Assembly (NCBI GenBank): GCA_024641805.1
Contig: JAHECJ010000077.1
Location: 1-8,077, forward strand
DNA from: Desulfococcus sp.
GTDB taxonomy: Bacteria; Desulfobacterota; Desulfobacteria; Desulfobacterales; Desulfosalsimonadaceae
DNA length: 8,077 nucleotides
Reading direction: 5' to 3'
Shown: in pieces, positions 1 to 7,832 of the stretch
Layout of the letters: each line of letters starts with the position of its first letter
Numbering within the stretch: position 1 is the first letter of the stretch
Translations under genes and position numbers: made by a program
Notes under the pieces: generated by a model
Database searches by the model: none
Told to the model about the DNA's origin: nothing
The model's input: only the letters and a program-made list of their open reading frames with translations

Positions 1-846
1 CCCCAAGCCGCGGAACTGACCATTGAAAACGCCCGACGCATTGCCGAAAGTCTGATTGCCAAAATCGCCACCATCGTCGCGGCCTGGCATCGCATCCGGA
101 ATCGCCTGGAACTCGTGGCACCGGATCCGGATTTAAGTCATGCGGCAAATTTTTTGTATATGATGACCGGTCAAAAGCCGGATGAAATCACCACACGTTT
201 TTTTGACACCTGCCTGGTCCTTCATGCAGAACATTCTTTTAACGCTTCCACTTTTGCGGCCCGTCAGGTGGCTTCCACCCGGGCGCACATGTATGCCGCT
301 GTTGCCGGGGCGGTGGGTTCCCTTTCCGGAGAACTGCATGGCGGCGCCAACACCCGTGTCATGCAGATGCTTGAAGAAATAAACTCCGTTGATGCCATTG
401 ACGGTTATATCAAAAACGTTCTGGGAACCGGGGGCAAACTGATGGGACTCGGTCATGCGGTATATAAAACCGGCGACCCCCGGGCATGGATTCTGGCCCC
501 CATGTCCAAGAAACTGGGGGAGCTTTCCGGAAACCCCAAATGGTATGACATGTCCGTCACGCTGGAAGAAAAGGGGAAAAAGGCCTTTAAAGAAAAAAAA
601 GGGCTTGATATTTATACGAATGTCGATTTTTACAGTGCGTCCGTGTACCATTATATGGGGATTCCCGCGGATCTGTTCACGCCGGTATTTGCCGTCTCAA
701 GGATTGCCGGTTGGACAGCCCATATCATTGAAGAGCAGTTCGGGGGTGCGGATGCCAAACCGGTACTTTACCGGCCGTCTTCCGAGTATATCGGTGAATA
801 CTGCGGCCCGGCAGAGTGTGAATTTATTCCCATGGACAAACGCTAA
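1..846 (+). CDS. gltA: Citrate synthase, C-terminal 281 residues (5' end outside window)
   Basis: This enzyme condenses oxaloacetate and acetyl-CoA to citrate, the first step of the TCA cycle, in the cytoplasm. The reading frame is open from base 1, so the gene starts upstream of the window; the GTG at 115 is internal. All three catalytic positions of the family are visible, numbered within the fragment: His113 in GELHGGAN, His152 in GLGHAVYK followed by DPRA, and Asp209 in NVDFYS. The HAEHSFNAST motif near residue 78 and the GWTAHIIEE segment near the end are also typical. By comparison with the short bacterial type (about 370 residues), roughly 90-110 N-terminal residues are missing; this is an estimate. 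A 2-methylcitrate synthase is the main alternative, but the adjacent isocitrate dehydrogenase and nearby aconitase favour citrate synthase. The isocitrate dehydrogenase gene follows after 22 bases, probably in the same transcript. Confidence 0.95.
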   Translation, partial: PQAAELTIENARRIAESLIAKIATIVAAWHRIRNRLELVAPDPDLSHAANFLYMMTGQKPDEITTRFFDTCLVLHAEHSFNASTFAARQVASTRAHMYAAVAGAVGSLSGELHGGANTRVMQMLEEINSVDAIDGYIKNVLGTGGKLMGLGHAVYKTGDPRAWILAPMSKKLGELSGNPKWYDMSVTLEEKGKKAFKEKKGLDIYTNVDFYSASVYHYMGIPADLFTPVFAVSRIAGWTAHIIEEQFGGADAKPVLYRPSSEYIGEYCGPAECEFIPMDKR

Positions 847-854
847 CATAAAAC

Positions 855-859
855 AGGAG
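855..859 (+). promoter_or_regulatory. Ribosome binding site of the isocitrate dehydrogenase gene
   Basis: AGGAG lies 9 bases before the ATG at 869. It decides the start, because this frame stays open far upstream (to 455) inside the citrate synthase gene and would otherwise give a false N-terminal extension. Confidence 0.85.
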
Positions 860-868
860 CTGTTTACT

Positions 869-1963
869 ATGAGCCAGACCATCACACTGATTCCCGGTGA
901 CGGCGTCGGGCCGGAAATTGCCGACGTGGTTCAACAATGCGTGGCCGCCCTGGATGTGGACATTGAGTGGGACATCCAGCATGCCGGGGCCGCGGTGATT
1001 GAAAAGGAAAGCACCCCCCTTCCCGACCGGGTGCTGGATTCCATCAAAAAAAATAAAATCGCCTTAAAAGGCCCGGTTGAAACCCCGGTGGGCAAAGGAT
1101 TCCGGAGTGTTAATGTGAGGCTGCGGCAGGATCTTGATCTCTATGCCTGTGTCAGACCCTGCAAGTATTATGATGGCGTTAAAAGCCGCATTACAGACCC
1201 TGAATCCATAGATCTGATCATCGTCCGGGAAAATACGGAAGACCTGTATGCCGGCATCGAATTCATGGACAGCTGCGGCGAAGAAGCACCGTTTTTAAAA
1301 TTCTTAAAAGAGCAGAAAGGCATCGAGCTGGGATGTGACACCGGCATCAGCATCAAGCCCATTTCCATTTCCGGATCCGAAAGAATCGTCACCTTTGCAT
1401 TTGAATACGCCAAAAAACACGGTCGCAAAAAAGTGACCGCCATTGATAAGGCCAATATCATGAAATACAGCGACGGTCTGTTCATGCGCGCGGCGGAAGC
1501 GGTCAGCCGGAGATACCCGGACTTTATCTACGAACATAAGCTGGTGGACAACATGTGCATGCAGCTCGTCCAATACCCGGAAAAATATGATGTGCTGGTG
1601 CTGCCCAACCTCTACGGAGATATCATATCCGATCTGGCGGCCGGCATTATCGGCGGCCTGGGGGTTGCGCCAGGTGCCAATGTGGGGTATGATTATGCGG
1701 TATTTGAAGCCACCCACGGCAGTGCTCCGGACATTGCCGGCCAGAACAAGGTCAACCCCTCCGGTATCCTTCTGTCTACCGTTTTGATGTTCAAATACAT
1801 GGGACTATCCGACGCCGCGGAACGACTGGAGCGATCCATCGCCGCCGTGATCCGTGAAGGGAAACATGTCACCGCAGATTTGAAAAAGGCTGATTCTCCG
1901 CATGCGCCGGTCGGCACCCGGGAAATGGGTAATGCGGTGGTAGAAAAAATCAACTCTTTTTAA
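869..1963 (+). CDS. icd: Isocitrate dehydrogenase, predicted NAD+-dependent (364 aa)
   Basis: The enzyme oxidatively decarboxylates isocitrate to 2-oxoglutarate. It belongs to the isocitrate/isopropylmalate dehydrogenase family. The start at 869 gives MSQTITLIPGDGVGPE, the usual first strand, and has a good ribosome binding site. Substrate residues aligned by eye with the E. coli enzyme are Ser80, Asn82, Arg86, Arg96, Arg120, Tyr127, Lys194, and the metal-binding Asp251 and Asp255 in LYGDIISD. In the coenzyme site HGSAPDIAGQNKVNP, Asp288-Ile289 occupy the places of Lys344-Tyr345 in the NADP+-dependent E. coli enzyme; Asp-Ile is the pattern of NAD+-using members, so NAD+ is predicted. Residues 132-157 form an insert (FLKFLKEQKGIEL) resembling the E. 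coli enzyme more than isopropylmalate dehydrogenase. Ser80 matches the E. coli phosphorylation site Ser113, but no AceK is seen here. Isopropylmalate or homoisocitrate dehydrogenase is possible but less likely given the neighbours. Confidence 0.93.
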   Translation: MSQTITLIPGDGVGPEIADVVQQCVAALDVDIEWDIQHAGAAVIEKESTPLPDRVLDSIKKNKIALKGPVETPVGKGFRSVNVRLRQDLDLYACVRPCKYYDGVKSRITDPESIDLIIVRENTEDLYAGIEFMDSCGEEAPFLKFLKEQKGIELGCDTGISIKPISISGSERIVTFAFEYAKKHGRKKVTAIDKANIMKYSDGLFMRAAEAVSRRYPDFIYEHKLVDNMCMQLVQYPEKYDVLVLPNLYGDIISDLAAGIIGGLGVAPGANVGYDYAVFEATHGSAPDIAGQNKVNPSGILLSTVLMFKYMGLSDAAERLERSIAAVIREGKHVTADLKKADSPHAPVGTREMGNAVVEKINSF

Positions 1964-2013
1964 CAGGCAGTTTAACCGTTTCCTGGTTTATCAGCCATAA
2001 TGCGACGATCAGC

Positions 2014-2018
2014 GAGGA
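2014..2018 (+). promoter_or_regulatory. Ribosome binding site choosing the ftsH start
   Basis: GAGGA sits 5 bases before the ATG at 2024. The in-frame ATG at 2000 has no Shine-Dalgarno-like sequence before it and would add a charged 8-residue tail, so 2024 is preferred. Confidence 0.7.
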
Positions 2019-2023
2019 CTGTT

Positions 2024-3838
2024 ATGGAAAAACACCATCAATTTTCGTTATGGTATGTTCTTTTAGGCGTCTGGGCTGTTTTAATTATTCAGAACATTCT
2101 GTTTCACTTTTTTTCCATTGAAACCATCCCGTACAGCAAATTCCTGGATCTGGTCCATGAAGGCAAAATAGCGGAAGTGGCGATCTCCCAAAATCAGATT
2201 CAGGGCAGAATGATTGCCGAAAAAGGCGGGCCAGACGGGCCGGGAAAAGGCAAACAATTTCGAACGGTCCGGGTGGATCCGGAAATTTCGCAATTGCTGG
2301 CCCAAAACAACATCACGTTCAAAGGGGAAATTGAATCCACCTTTTTCAGGGACCTGCTGTCCTGGGTGGTGCCGATTTTTGTTTTTGTGGGCGTCTGGCT
2401 TTTTATCATGCGCCGCATGATGGGGCAGCAGCCGGGATTCATGAGCCTGGGTAAAAACAAGGCAAAGATTTACATGCATGAGGATCTGAATGTCACCTTC
2501 GATGATGTGGCCGGGGTGGATGAATCCAAAACCGAAATGATGGAGGTAATCGAGTATCTTAAAAACCCGTTTAAGTTTACGAAAATCGGGGGGATGATCC
2601 CCCGGGGAATTCTGCTGGTTGGCCCTCCCGGCACCGGCAAGACTATGCTGGCCAAGGCCGCCGCCGGAGAAAGCGGCGTGCCGTTTTTTTCTCTCAGCGG
2701 ATCGGAATTTGTGGAGATGTTTGTGGGGCTCGGTGCGGCCCGGGTCCGGGACCTGTTTGATCAGGCCAAGCAGAAAGCGCCCTGCATTATTTTCATCGAT
2801 GAACTGGATGCGCTGGGCAAAGCCAGGGGATTCGGCAATATGGGCGGCCATGATGAGCGGGAACAGACCCTCAACCAGCTGCTGGTGGAAATGGACGGAT
2901 TTGATCCCCAAATCGGCGTCATCCTGATGGCGGCCACCAACCGGCCGGAAATTCTGGATCCGGCATTGCTCCGGCCCGGACGGTTTGACCGCCAGATACT
3001 TGTGGACCGGCCGGACAAAACAGGCCGGGAAGCTATTTTAAAGGTGCACCTGAAAAAAGTCCAGTACGACAGCAGCGTGGATGTGGAAAAGGTGGCATCC
3101 ATGACCCCGGGCATGGTGGGCGCGGATCTGGCCAACCTGGTAAATGAGGCGGCATTGCTGGCTGTTCGAAGGAACAAGGAAAAAGTTTTCATGGCGGAGT
3201 TTGAAGAAGCCGTGGAACGCGTGGTGGCCGGCCTTGAGAAAAAAAACCGCCTGATCAATCCCAAGGAAAGGGAAATCGTGGCCTATCACGAAATGGGACA
3301 CGCGCTGGCGTCATTTTTCCTCCCCGGCAGTGATCCGGTCCGGAAAATAACCATCATTCCGAGAGGGATTGCCGCCCTCGGATATACCATGCAGGTTCCC
3401 ACGGAAGACCGGTTTCTGATGAAAAAAACCGAACTGCTGAACCGCATCGCCACCCTGCTGGGGGGCCGTGCCGCGGAAGCCATTATATTTGAGGATATTT
3501 CCACCGGTGCGCACAATGATCTGGCCAAGGCCACCGATATCGCCAAAAGCATGGTAAAGGAATACGGCATGAGCGAGAAGGCCGGCCAGGTGTATCTGTC
3601 ACCCGAGAAACACTCCCCGTTTTTAAATATTCCGGGCATGACCGGCACTGCGGATTACAGTGAATTCACCGCCGAAATGATCGATGCGGAAATTCGCGAT
3701 ATTATATCAAAACAGTATGAAACGGTTGTTGATATTCTTTCAGGGAAGAAGGACCTGCTAAAAAAGTGCGCCGACCTGCTCCTGGAAAAGGAAACCATCG
3801 ACGGCGACGAACTGCGGAAAATTATTGAGGCTTTTTAA
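2024..3838 (+). CDS. ftsH: ATP-dependent zinc metalloprotease FtsH (604 aa)
   Basis: FtsH is a membrane-anchored hexameric AAA+ protease that extracts and degrades misfolded membrane proteins and short-lived regulators. The N-terminus has a membrane segment at about 9-30, an outer domain at 31-107 and a second membrane segment at about 110-128. The AAA+ domain shows Walker A GPPGTGKT (200-207), the pore motif Phe233-Val-Gly235, Walker B IIFIDE (255-260), and the second region of homology with arginine fingers Arg317 and Arg320. The protease domain has the zinc site HEMGH (422-426; most FtsH have HEAGH) and the third ligand Asp499 in STGAHNDL. Everything needed for activity is present. At 604 residues it is compact and lacks a long C-terminal tail. 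It lies 60 bases after icd with no evident terminator, so it may be co-transcribed with the TCA genes. Its setting and sequence style suggest a second FtsH copy rather than the housekeeping one, which is inference. Confidence 0.96.
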   Translation: MEKHHQFSLWYVLLGVWAVLIIQNILFHFFSIETIPYSKFLDLVHEGKIAEVAISQNQIQGRMIAEKGGPDGPGKGKQFRTVRVDPEISQLLAQNNITFKGEIESTFFRDLLSWVVPIFVFVGVWLFIMRRMMGQQPGFMSLGKNKAKIYMHEDLNVTFDDVAGVDESKTEMMEVIEYLKNPFKFTKIGGMIPRGILLVGPPGTGKTMLAKAAAGESGVPFFSLSGSEFVEMFVGLGAARVRDLFDQAKQKAPCIIFIDELDALGKARGFGNMGGHDEREQTLNQLLVEMDGFDPQIGVILMAATNRPEILDPALLRPGRFDRQILVDRPDKTGREAILKVHLKKVQYDSSVDVEKVASMTPGMVGADLANLVNEAALLAVRRNKEKVFMAEFEEAVERVVAGLEKKNRLINPKEREIVAYHEMGHALASFFLPGSDPVRKITIIPRGIAALGYTMQVPTEDRFLMKKTELLNRIATLLGGRAAEAIIFEDISTGAHNDLAKATDIAKSMVKEYGMSEKAGQVYLSPEKHSPFLNIPGMTGTADYSEFTAEMIDAEIRDIISKQYETVVDILSGKKDLLKKCADLLLEKETIDGDELRKIIEAF

Positions 3839-4548
3839 TAGCCGAAGAACTTCTCCAGCTTAACGTCGCTGATCCCCAGTTCCTCCAGCGCCTGGCTGAT
3901 CCCGCCCACGAAACTGGGCGGCCCGGCCACCATAAAATGCTTTTTTTGATATCCGGAGATGTTGTCTGCGATAAACCCCGCGTTCATCCGGCCCTTTGGC
4001 CCGGGCCAGGTGTCATCCCGGGTCATGACAAAATAAACCTTTGAAACATATCCCGCCGGTTCCATTTGCGAGAGTTCATCATAAAACGCGGTATTGGCTT
4101 TGTTCTTGTTTGAATACAGCAGGATCAAGCGGCGCTTTTCATCTTTTGAGACAAGATGATCAAGCATGCACTTAAACGGCGTGATGCCCACGCCGCCGGC
4201 CACCATCACGACCGCTTGATCCGGGTCTTTAGGCAGGATAAATTCTCCGCCGATTCGGGTGATCTCCGCCGGATCCCCATCCTGCATAGCGGCCATAGTC
4301 TGTTTGTATCCGGTACCGGATATCCGGGTGGCGATTTCAATTCTTCTGCCCCTTCCGCCTGGTTTATTATCAGGCGGATTGACGATGGAAAAAAACCGCT
4401 CCGGACCTTTTTCATCCGGGTATTTCAAGGCCAGTTTCAGTGAGGCGTATTGTCCGGGTTTATAGGACATTGCCGCATCCGGCACCTCAAAACCAAAAAG
4501 GATGGTATCGTCGGCAATTTCTTTTTTATTTTTCAAAAAAACGTTCAT
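3835..4548 (-). CDS. Ferredoxin-NADP reductase-like FAD/NAD(P)-binding oxidoreductase (237 aa)
   Basis: This is a stand-alone two-domain flavoprotein of the ferredoxin-NADP+ reductase superfamily, which moves electrons between NAD(P)H and a one-electron carrier through FAD. The FAD domain covers about residues 1-110, with PGQY (31-34), the flavin-binding RFFS (51-54; the usual form is RxYS) and the RIGGEFILP turn (98-106). The NAD(P) domain follows with AGGVGITPF (117-125), LLYSNK (143-148) and MVAGPPSFV (206-214), where Ala replaces the Cys common before GP. The chain ends in FFGY, an aromatic tail as in plant-type reductases. No 2Fe-2S ferredoxin domain or iron-sulfur cysteine motif is present, so it needs a separate partner. 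It starts 9 bases after the aconitase stop, with AAGGA (4553-4557) in that gap, so the two are surely co-transcribed. The exact substrate is unknown; a PyrK-like or oxygenase-reductase-like subunit is an alternative. Confidence 0.85.
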   Translation of the reverse strand: MNVFLKNKKEIADDTILFGFEVPDAAMSYKPGQYASLKLALKYPDEKGPERFFSIVNPPDNKPGGRGRRIEIATRISGTGYKQTMAAMQDGDPAEITRIGGEFILPKDPDQAVVMVAGGVGITPFKCMLDHLVSKDEKRRLILLYSNKNKANTAFYDELSQMEPAGYVSKVYFVMTRDDTWPGPKGRMNAGFIADNISGYQKKHFMVAGPPSFVGGISQALEELGISDVKLEKFFGY

Positions 4549-4557
4549 ACGATCCTT

Positions 4558-7332
4558 TTAAATAATTTGTCTGATTACGTATGGCAATATCCCGCCGTGA
4601 CGGTAATACTCCACCTCCACCACCGAGTCCAGCCGCAGAATGGTTTTAAATTCCTTAATATCCCCGCCATTCATCGCGGCCTTGACTGTGACTTCACTTC
4701 CGGGGATAATTTCTTCATCCAGATCCACTATTTCAAAGACTTCCTCCCCGGTCAATCCCAGCATTCCCGCATTCTGGCCGTCTAAAAACTGCAAGGGAAG
4801 AACGCCCATGGCCACCAGGTTGCTGCGATGGATCCGTTCGAAACTTTCGGCTATCACCGCGCGGACGCCCAGCAGAAGGGTCCCTTTGGCGGCCCAGTCC
4901 CGGGAGCTGCCGGTGCCGTATTCTTTTCCGGCAATCACCAGCAGGGGAATATTCTCCTGTTGGTAGGCCATGGCCGCATCATAAATGGACATGATTTCAC
5001 CGGAGAGCAGATGCTTTGTCCACCCCCCTTCAGTGCCCTGCGCCAGCTGGTTTCGCAGCCTTACATTGCCGAAGGTTCCCCGCATCATCACCTCATGATT
5101 TCCACGGCGGGACCCATAGGAATTAAAATCATCTTTCGCCACCCCCTGGCCGGTCAGGTAAAGGGCGGTGGGACTGTCTTCCGGAATTGCGCCGGCCGGT
5201 GAAATATGGTCGGTGGTAATGGAATCCGACAGTAAAGCCAGCACCCGGGCGCCTTGAATCTGTTGCTGCTCCGGCGTCTCAAGGGTCATTGTCCGGAAAA
5301 AAGGCGGCTCCTTGATATAGGTGGACGCGCTGTCCCACGGATAAATCATGCTTTCGGTCAGGGGCAGCGCCTGCCAGTTTTCGTCTCCTTCATACACATT
5401 GGCGTATTGCGTGGAAAACATGTCCGGCGAAAGATGCGTCATGGCCTCCCGGATCTCTTCAGGGGTCGGCCATATGTCTTTTAAAAATATCGGTTCATTA
5501 TTCGGGTTATGACCCAGGGGTTCTTTTTCCATATCAATATTGACCGTTCCGGCCAGGGCAAACGCAATCACCAGCATCGGGGATGCCAGGTAATTGGCTC
5601 GCGTCAATGGATTGATGCGCCCCTCAAAATTCCGGTTGCCGCTTAGCACGGACGCCACCACCAGGTCGGTTTTCTGGACCACCTGGGCGACGTCGGACTG
5701 CAGCGGGCCGCTGTTGCCGATGCAGGTGGTGCAACCATAGGCGACCAGGTGAAATCGCAATGCCTTGAGGTAGGTCATCAGACCCGCGGCTTCCAGGTAA
5801 TCAGTGACGACCTTGGAACCCGGCGCCAGGCTGGTCTTGACCCACGGTCGGATCTGGAGTCCGAACTCCACTGCTTTTTTGGCCATCAGGCCGGCCCCCA
5901 GAAGCACCGACGGATTGGATGTGTTGGTACAGCTGGTAATCGCGGCAATCACTACCGATCCGTGATCCAGGTAAAAACTGAGATACGGCCGTTTTACTGA
6001 AATGCCGTCTTCATCGGCGGGTTTCCGGAACACCACCTGCTGATTCAGCTTATCCGGATCTACCATGGCCCCGCCCTCGCCTTCCCATTCCGCATCCCGG
6101 ACAGCGGTGCTGTCGCCTTTACTGTAAATATTTGCCATGTCTCCGATAAATGATTTCTTTATCCGATTCAGGGGGATCCGGTCCTGGGGCCGCCGGGGAC
6201 CGGCCAGGGCCGGCTCAACGTCTTTCAAATCCAGGTGCAGTGTATCGGTAAATTCCGGAGCCGGCATTTCCTTCGTCCGGAACAGGCCCTGGGCGGTCAG
6301 ATATTCCTTTATCAGGCGGGCTTGGGATTCCGACCGGCCGGTAAACTTCAGATAATTGAGGGCTTCGTCATCCACCGGAAAAAGGCTCATGGTGGCGCCG
6401 AATTCCGGGGTCATGTTGGCAATCGTGGCCCGGTCCGGCAATGTCAGCCGGCTCAGCCCCTCACCGAAAAATTCGACAAACTTTCCGACCACGCCCTTTT
6501 CCCGCATCATCTGAGTAATGATCAGCACCAGGTCGGTGGCGGTCGCGCCTTCGGGCATTTTCCCGGTCAGTTCAAAGCCGACCACCTGGGGAATGAGCAT
6601 GTAATAAGGCTGCCCCAGCATGACGGCTTCGGCCTCGATTCCGCCGACCCCCCATCCGAACACGCCGACCCCGTTGATCATGGTGGTATGGGAATCCAGC
6701 CCCACCAGCGTGTCCGGGTACAACAGGTTTTCACCGTTTTGCGTGTCGTTCATCACCACGCCCGCTAAATATTCAAGGTTCACCTGGTGGCAGATGCCCG
6801 TGGCCGGTGGAACCACGCTAAAATTTTCAAAACTTTTCTGCCCCCATTTTAAAAACGTATACCGTTCCCGGTTTCGGTCGAATTCTTTTTCCGCATTCAC
6901 GGCCAACGCCTTTGTGCAGCCGAACCGGTCAATCTGGACAGAATGGTCAATCACCAGATGCACGGGAATCTGCGGATTGATCAACTCAGGGTCCGCCCCC
7001 AGCCTGGCCACCGCATCCCTCATGGCCGCCAGATCGACCACTGCCGGCACGCCCGTAAAATCCTGCATCAGCACCCGGGCCGGCATAAACGGGACTTCCT
7101 GACGGCTCTCAAGATCCGGACGCCAGCCGCCCAATGCCTCAATGTGCATTTTCTGGACCCGCCGGCCATCTTCGTGGCGCAGCATGTTTTCCAGCAGGAT
7201 TTTGATGCTGACGGGCAGTTTGGCGGCATCGATATTTAATTTCTCAAACAGTCTGGGCAGGCTGAAAAAGGAATAGTCCTGATTGTCGATAGTCATGGAT
7301 GAACGGGTGGAAAATGTATCCGGATGGTTCAT
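4558..7332 (-). CDS. acnA: Aconitate hydratase, AcnA/IRP1 type (924 aa)
   Basis: Aconitase interconverts citrate and isocitrate through cis-aconitate using a 4Fe-4S cluster in the cytoplasm, linking the citrate synthase and isocitrate dehydrogenase encoded on the opposite strand. The cluster cysteines are Cys468 (SCTNTSNP), Cys534 and Cys537 (GCTTCIGNSG). Other family motifs are GLDSHTTMINGVGVFGWGVG (211-230), DSITTDHISPAG (703-714), SRRGNHEVMMRG (741-752) and the catalytic-serine loop GKEYGTGSSRDWAAKG (802-817) in the swivelling C-terminal domain. Domain order and length fit the AcnA/IRP1 group (about 890-910 residues) rather than AcnB. The ATG at 7332 is supported by GGGAG (7339-7343) six bases before it. 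AcnA-type enzymes can bind mRNA when the cluster is lost; this is family knowledge and cannot be tested here. Methylaconitase (AcnD) is an unlikely alternative because no methylcitrate genes are seen nearby. Confidence 0.97.
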   Translation of the reverse strand: MNHPDTFSTRSSMTIDNQDYSFFSLPRLFEKLNIDAAKLPVSIKILLENMLRHEDGRRVQKMHIEALGGWRPDLESRQEVPFMPARVLMQDFTGVPAVVDLAAMRDAVARLGADPELINPQIPVHLVIDHSVQIDRFGCTKALAVNAEKEFDRNRERYTFLKWGQKSFENFSVVPPATGICHQVNLEYLAGVVMNDTQNGENLLYPDTLVGLDSHTTMINGVGVFGWGVGGIEAEAVMLGQPYYMLIPQVVGFELTGKMPEGATATDLVLIITQMMREKGVVGKFVEFFGEGLSRLTLPDRATIANMTPEFGATMSLFPVDDEALNYLKFTGRSESQARLIKEYLTAQGLFRTKEMPAPEFTDTLHLDLKDVEPALAGPRRPQDRIPLNRIKKSFIGDMANIYSKGDSTAVRDAEWEGEGGAMVDPDKLNQQVVFRKPADEDGISVKRPYLSFYLDHGSVVIAAITSCTNTSNPSVLLGAGLMAKKAVEFGLQIRPWVKTSLAPGSKVVTDYLEAAGLMTYLKALRFHLVAYGCTTCIGNSGPLQSDVAQVVQKTDLVVASVLSGNRNFEGRINPLTRANYLASPMLVIAFALAGTVNIDMEKEPLGHNPNNEPIFLKDIWPTPEEIREAMTHLSPDMFSTQYANVYEGDENWQALPLTESMIYPWDSASTYIKEPPFFRTMTLETPEQQQIQGARVLALLSDSITTDHISPAGAIPEDSPTALYLTGQGVAKDDFNSYGSRRGNHEVMMRGTFGNVRLRNQLAQGTEGGWTKHLLSGEIMSIYDAAMAYQQENIPLLVIAGKEYGTGSSRDWAAKGTLLLGVRAVIAESFERIHRSNLVAMGVLPLQFLDGQNAGMLGLTGEEVFEIVDLDEEIIPGSEVTVKAAMNGGDIKEFKTILRLDSVVEVEYYRHGGILPYVIRQII

Positions 7333-7338
7333 TGAGAT

Positions 7339-7343
7339 CTCCC
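7339..7343 (-). promoter_or_regulatory. Ribosome binding site of acnA
   Basis: On the minus strand GGGAG, within AAAGGGAGA, lies six bases before the ATG at 7332 and supports that start over the internal ATG that would begin at residue 13. Confidence 0.75.
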
Positions 7344-7361
7344 TTTTTATCGTTTCATCGT

Positions 7362-7378
7362 ATCAGAAATGTTCTGAT
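7362..7378. promoter_or_regulatory. Perfect dyad in the acnA leader, candidate operator
   Basis: The sequence ATCAGAA-ATG-TTCTGAT is a perfect inverted repeat with 7-base arms and a 3-base centre, 29 bases upstream of the acnA start codon. Its size and position fit a dimeric repressor or activator site overlapping the promoter or leader. A weak -10-like TATTAA (minus strand, about 7382-7387) lies just upstream, so a regulator bound here could block transcription; no good -35 is visible. The arms do not match a regulator site I can name (not Rex, Fur or a CRP/FNR pattern). It could also be a small hairpin in the mRNA, although the 3-base loop and A/T-rich arms make a strong one unlikely. Confidence 0.45.
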
Positions 7379-7832
7379 CAATTTAATACAGGGCAATTTT
7401 CTCATTCATGAAACTGGATTTGCGGCCGGCCGCTGACAGCCGGATCAGGATTTGTTTTGGAAATCAGGCGAAATGCATGCCATTTCCCAGAGACAGAAGC
7501 ATCTGATCTTATTGCTTCCCGTCCCCTGAAACCCGAAGCCTGGCACCTGCCCCCTTAACTGGCAGAAAGTATTGCAGAAAAAAAAGCAATCATCAAGCTT
7601 CAATTCCGGTGATTCAAATCTTAATGATGGATTTATGCATCACAATGATCCACGACTTTTTGCCTTTCGGTTAATCTATTAGTCCATCTTTTTAAATTGT
7701 TTTCATCTTTTTTGACTTTTCGAAAGGTTATTGGGTTGCCATAATATGAATAAAATGTTAACGCATTGATAATTTGAATTATTATGTCTGCTCTTGACCC
7801 TTGAATGAATATTAAAAGAGCAAGGGCTGCCC

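Noticed and set aside
455..868. N-terminal extension of the isocitrate dehydrogenase frame through citrate synthase
   Set aside because: The translated extension has no family resemblance, overlaps a true gene in another frame, and the start at 869 has both a good ribosome binding site and the canonical N-terminus.
2000..2023. Upstream ATG for FtsH
   Set aside because: No Shine-Dalgarno sequence before it; the ATG at 2024 has GAGGA at a workable distance and gives a normal FtsH N-terminus.
2081..2911. 276-codon open frame opposite ftsH
   Set aside because: It is a shadow of ftsH: unusual His/Phe/Gly-rich composition and no motifs.
3488..3490. Ala486 in GRAAEAIIF where many FtsH have a second Glu, as a lost zinc ligand
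   Set aside because: The first Glu (485) and the accepted third ligand Asp499 are retained, so activity is not expected to be lost.
6235..6768. 177-codon open frame opposite acnA
   Set aside because: Shadow of the aconitase gene, no start signal, and composition reflecting the antisense of conserved codons.
7422..7433. GCGGCCGGCCGC palindrome as an operator
   Set aside because: A self-complementary GC block of this length can occur by chance in GC-rich DNA; it has no spacer or known motif and lies about 90 bases from the acnA start.
7571..7590. ATTGC-N10-GCAAT with an A-run, as a terminator
   Set aside because: The stem is short and AT-rich, the A/T run is in the loop rather than after the stem, and no gene ends nearby on either strand.
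7710..7747. Promoter with TTGACT and CATAAT for the gene at 7999
   Set aside because: The spacing between the two boxes is about 22 bases, too long for a standard sigma-70 promoter, and the site is over 250 bases from the start codon.
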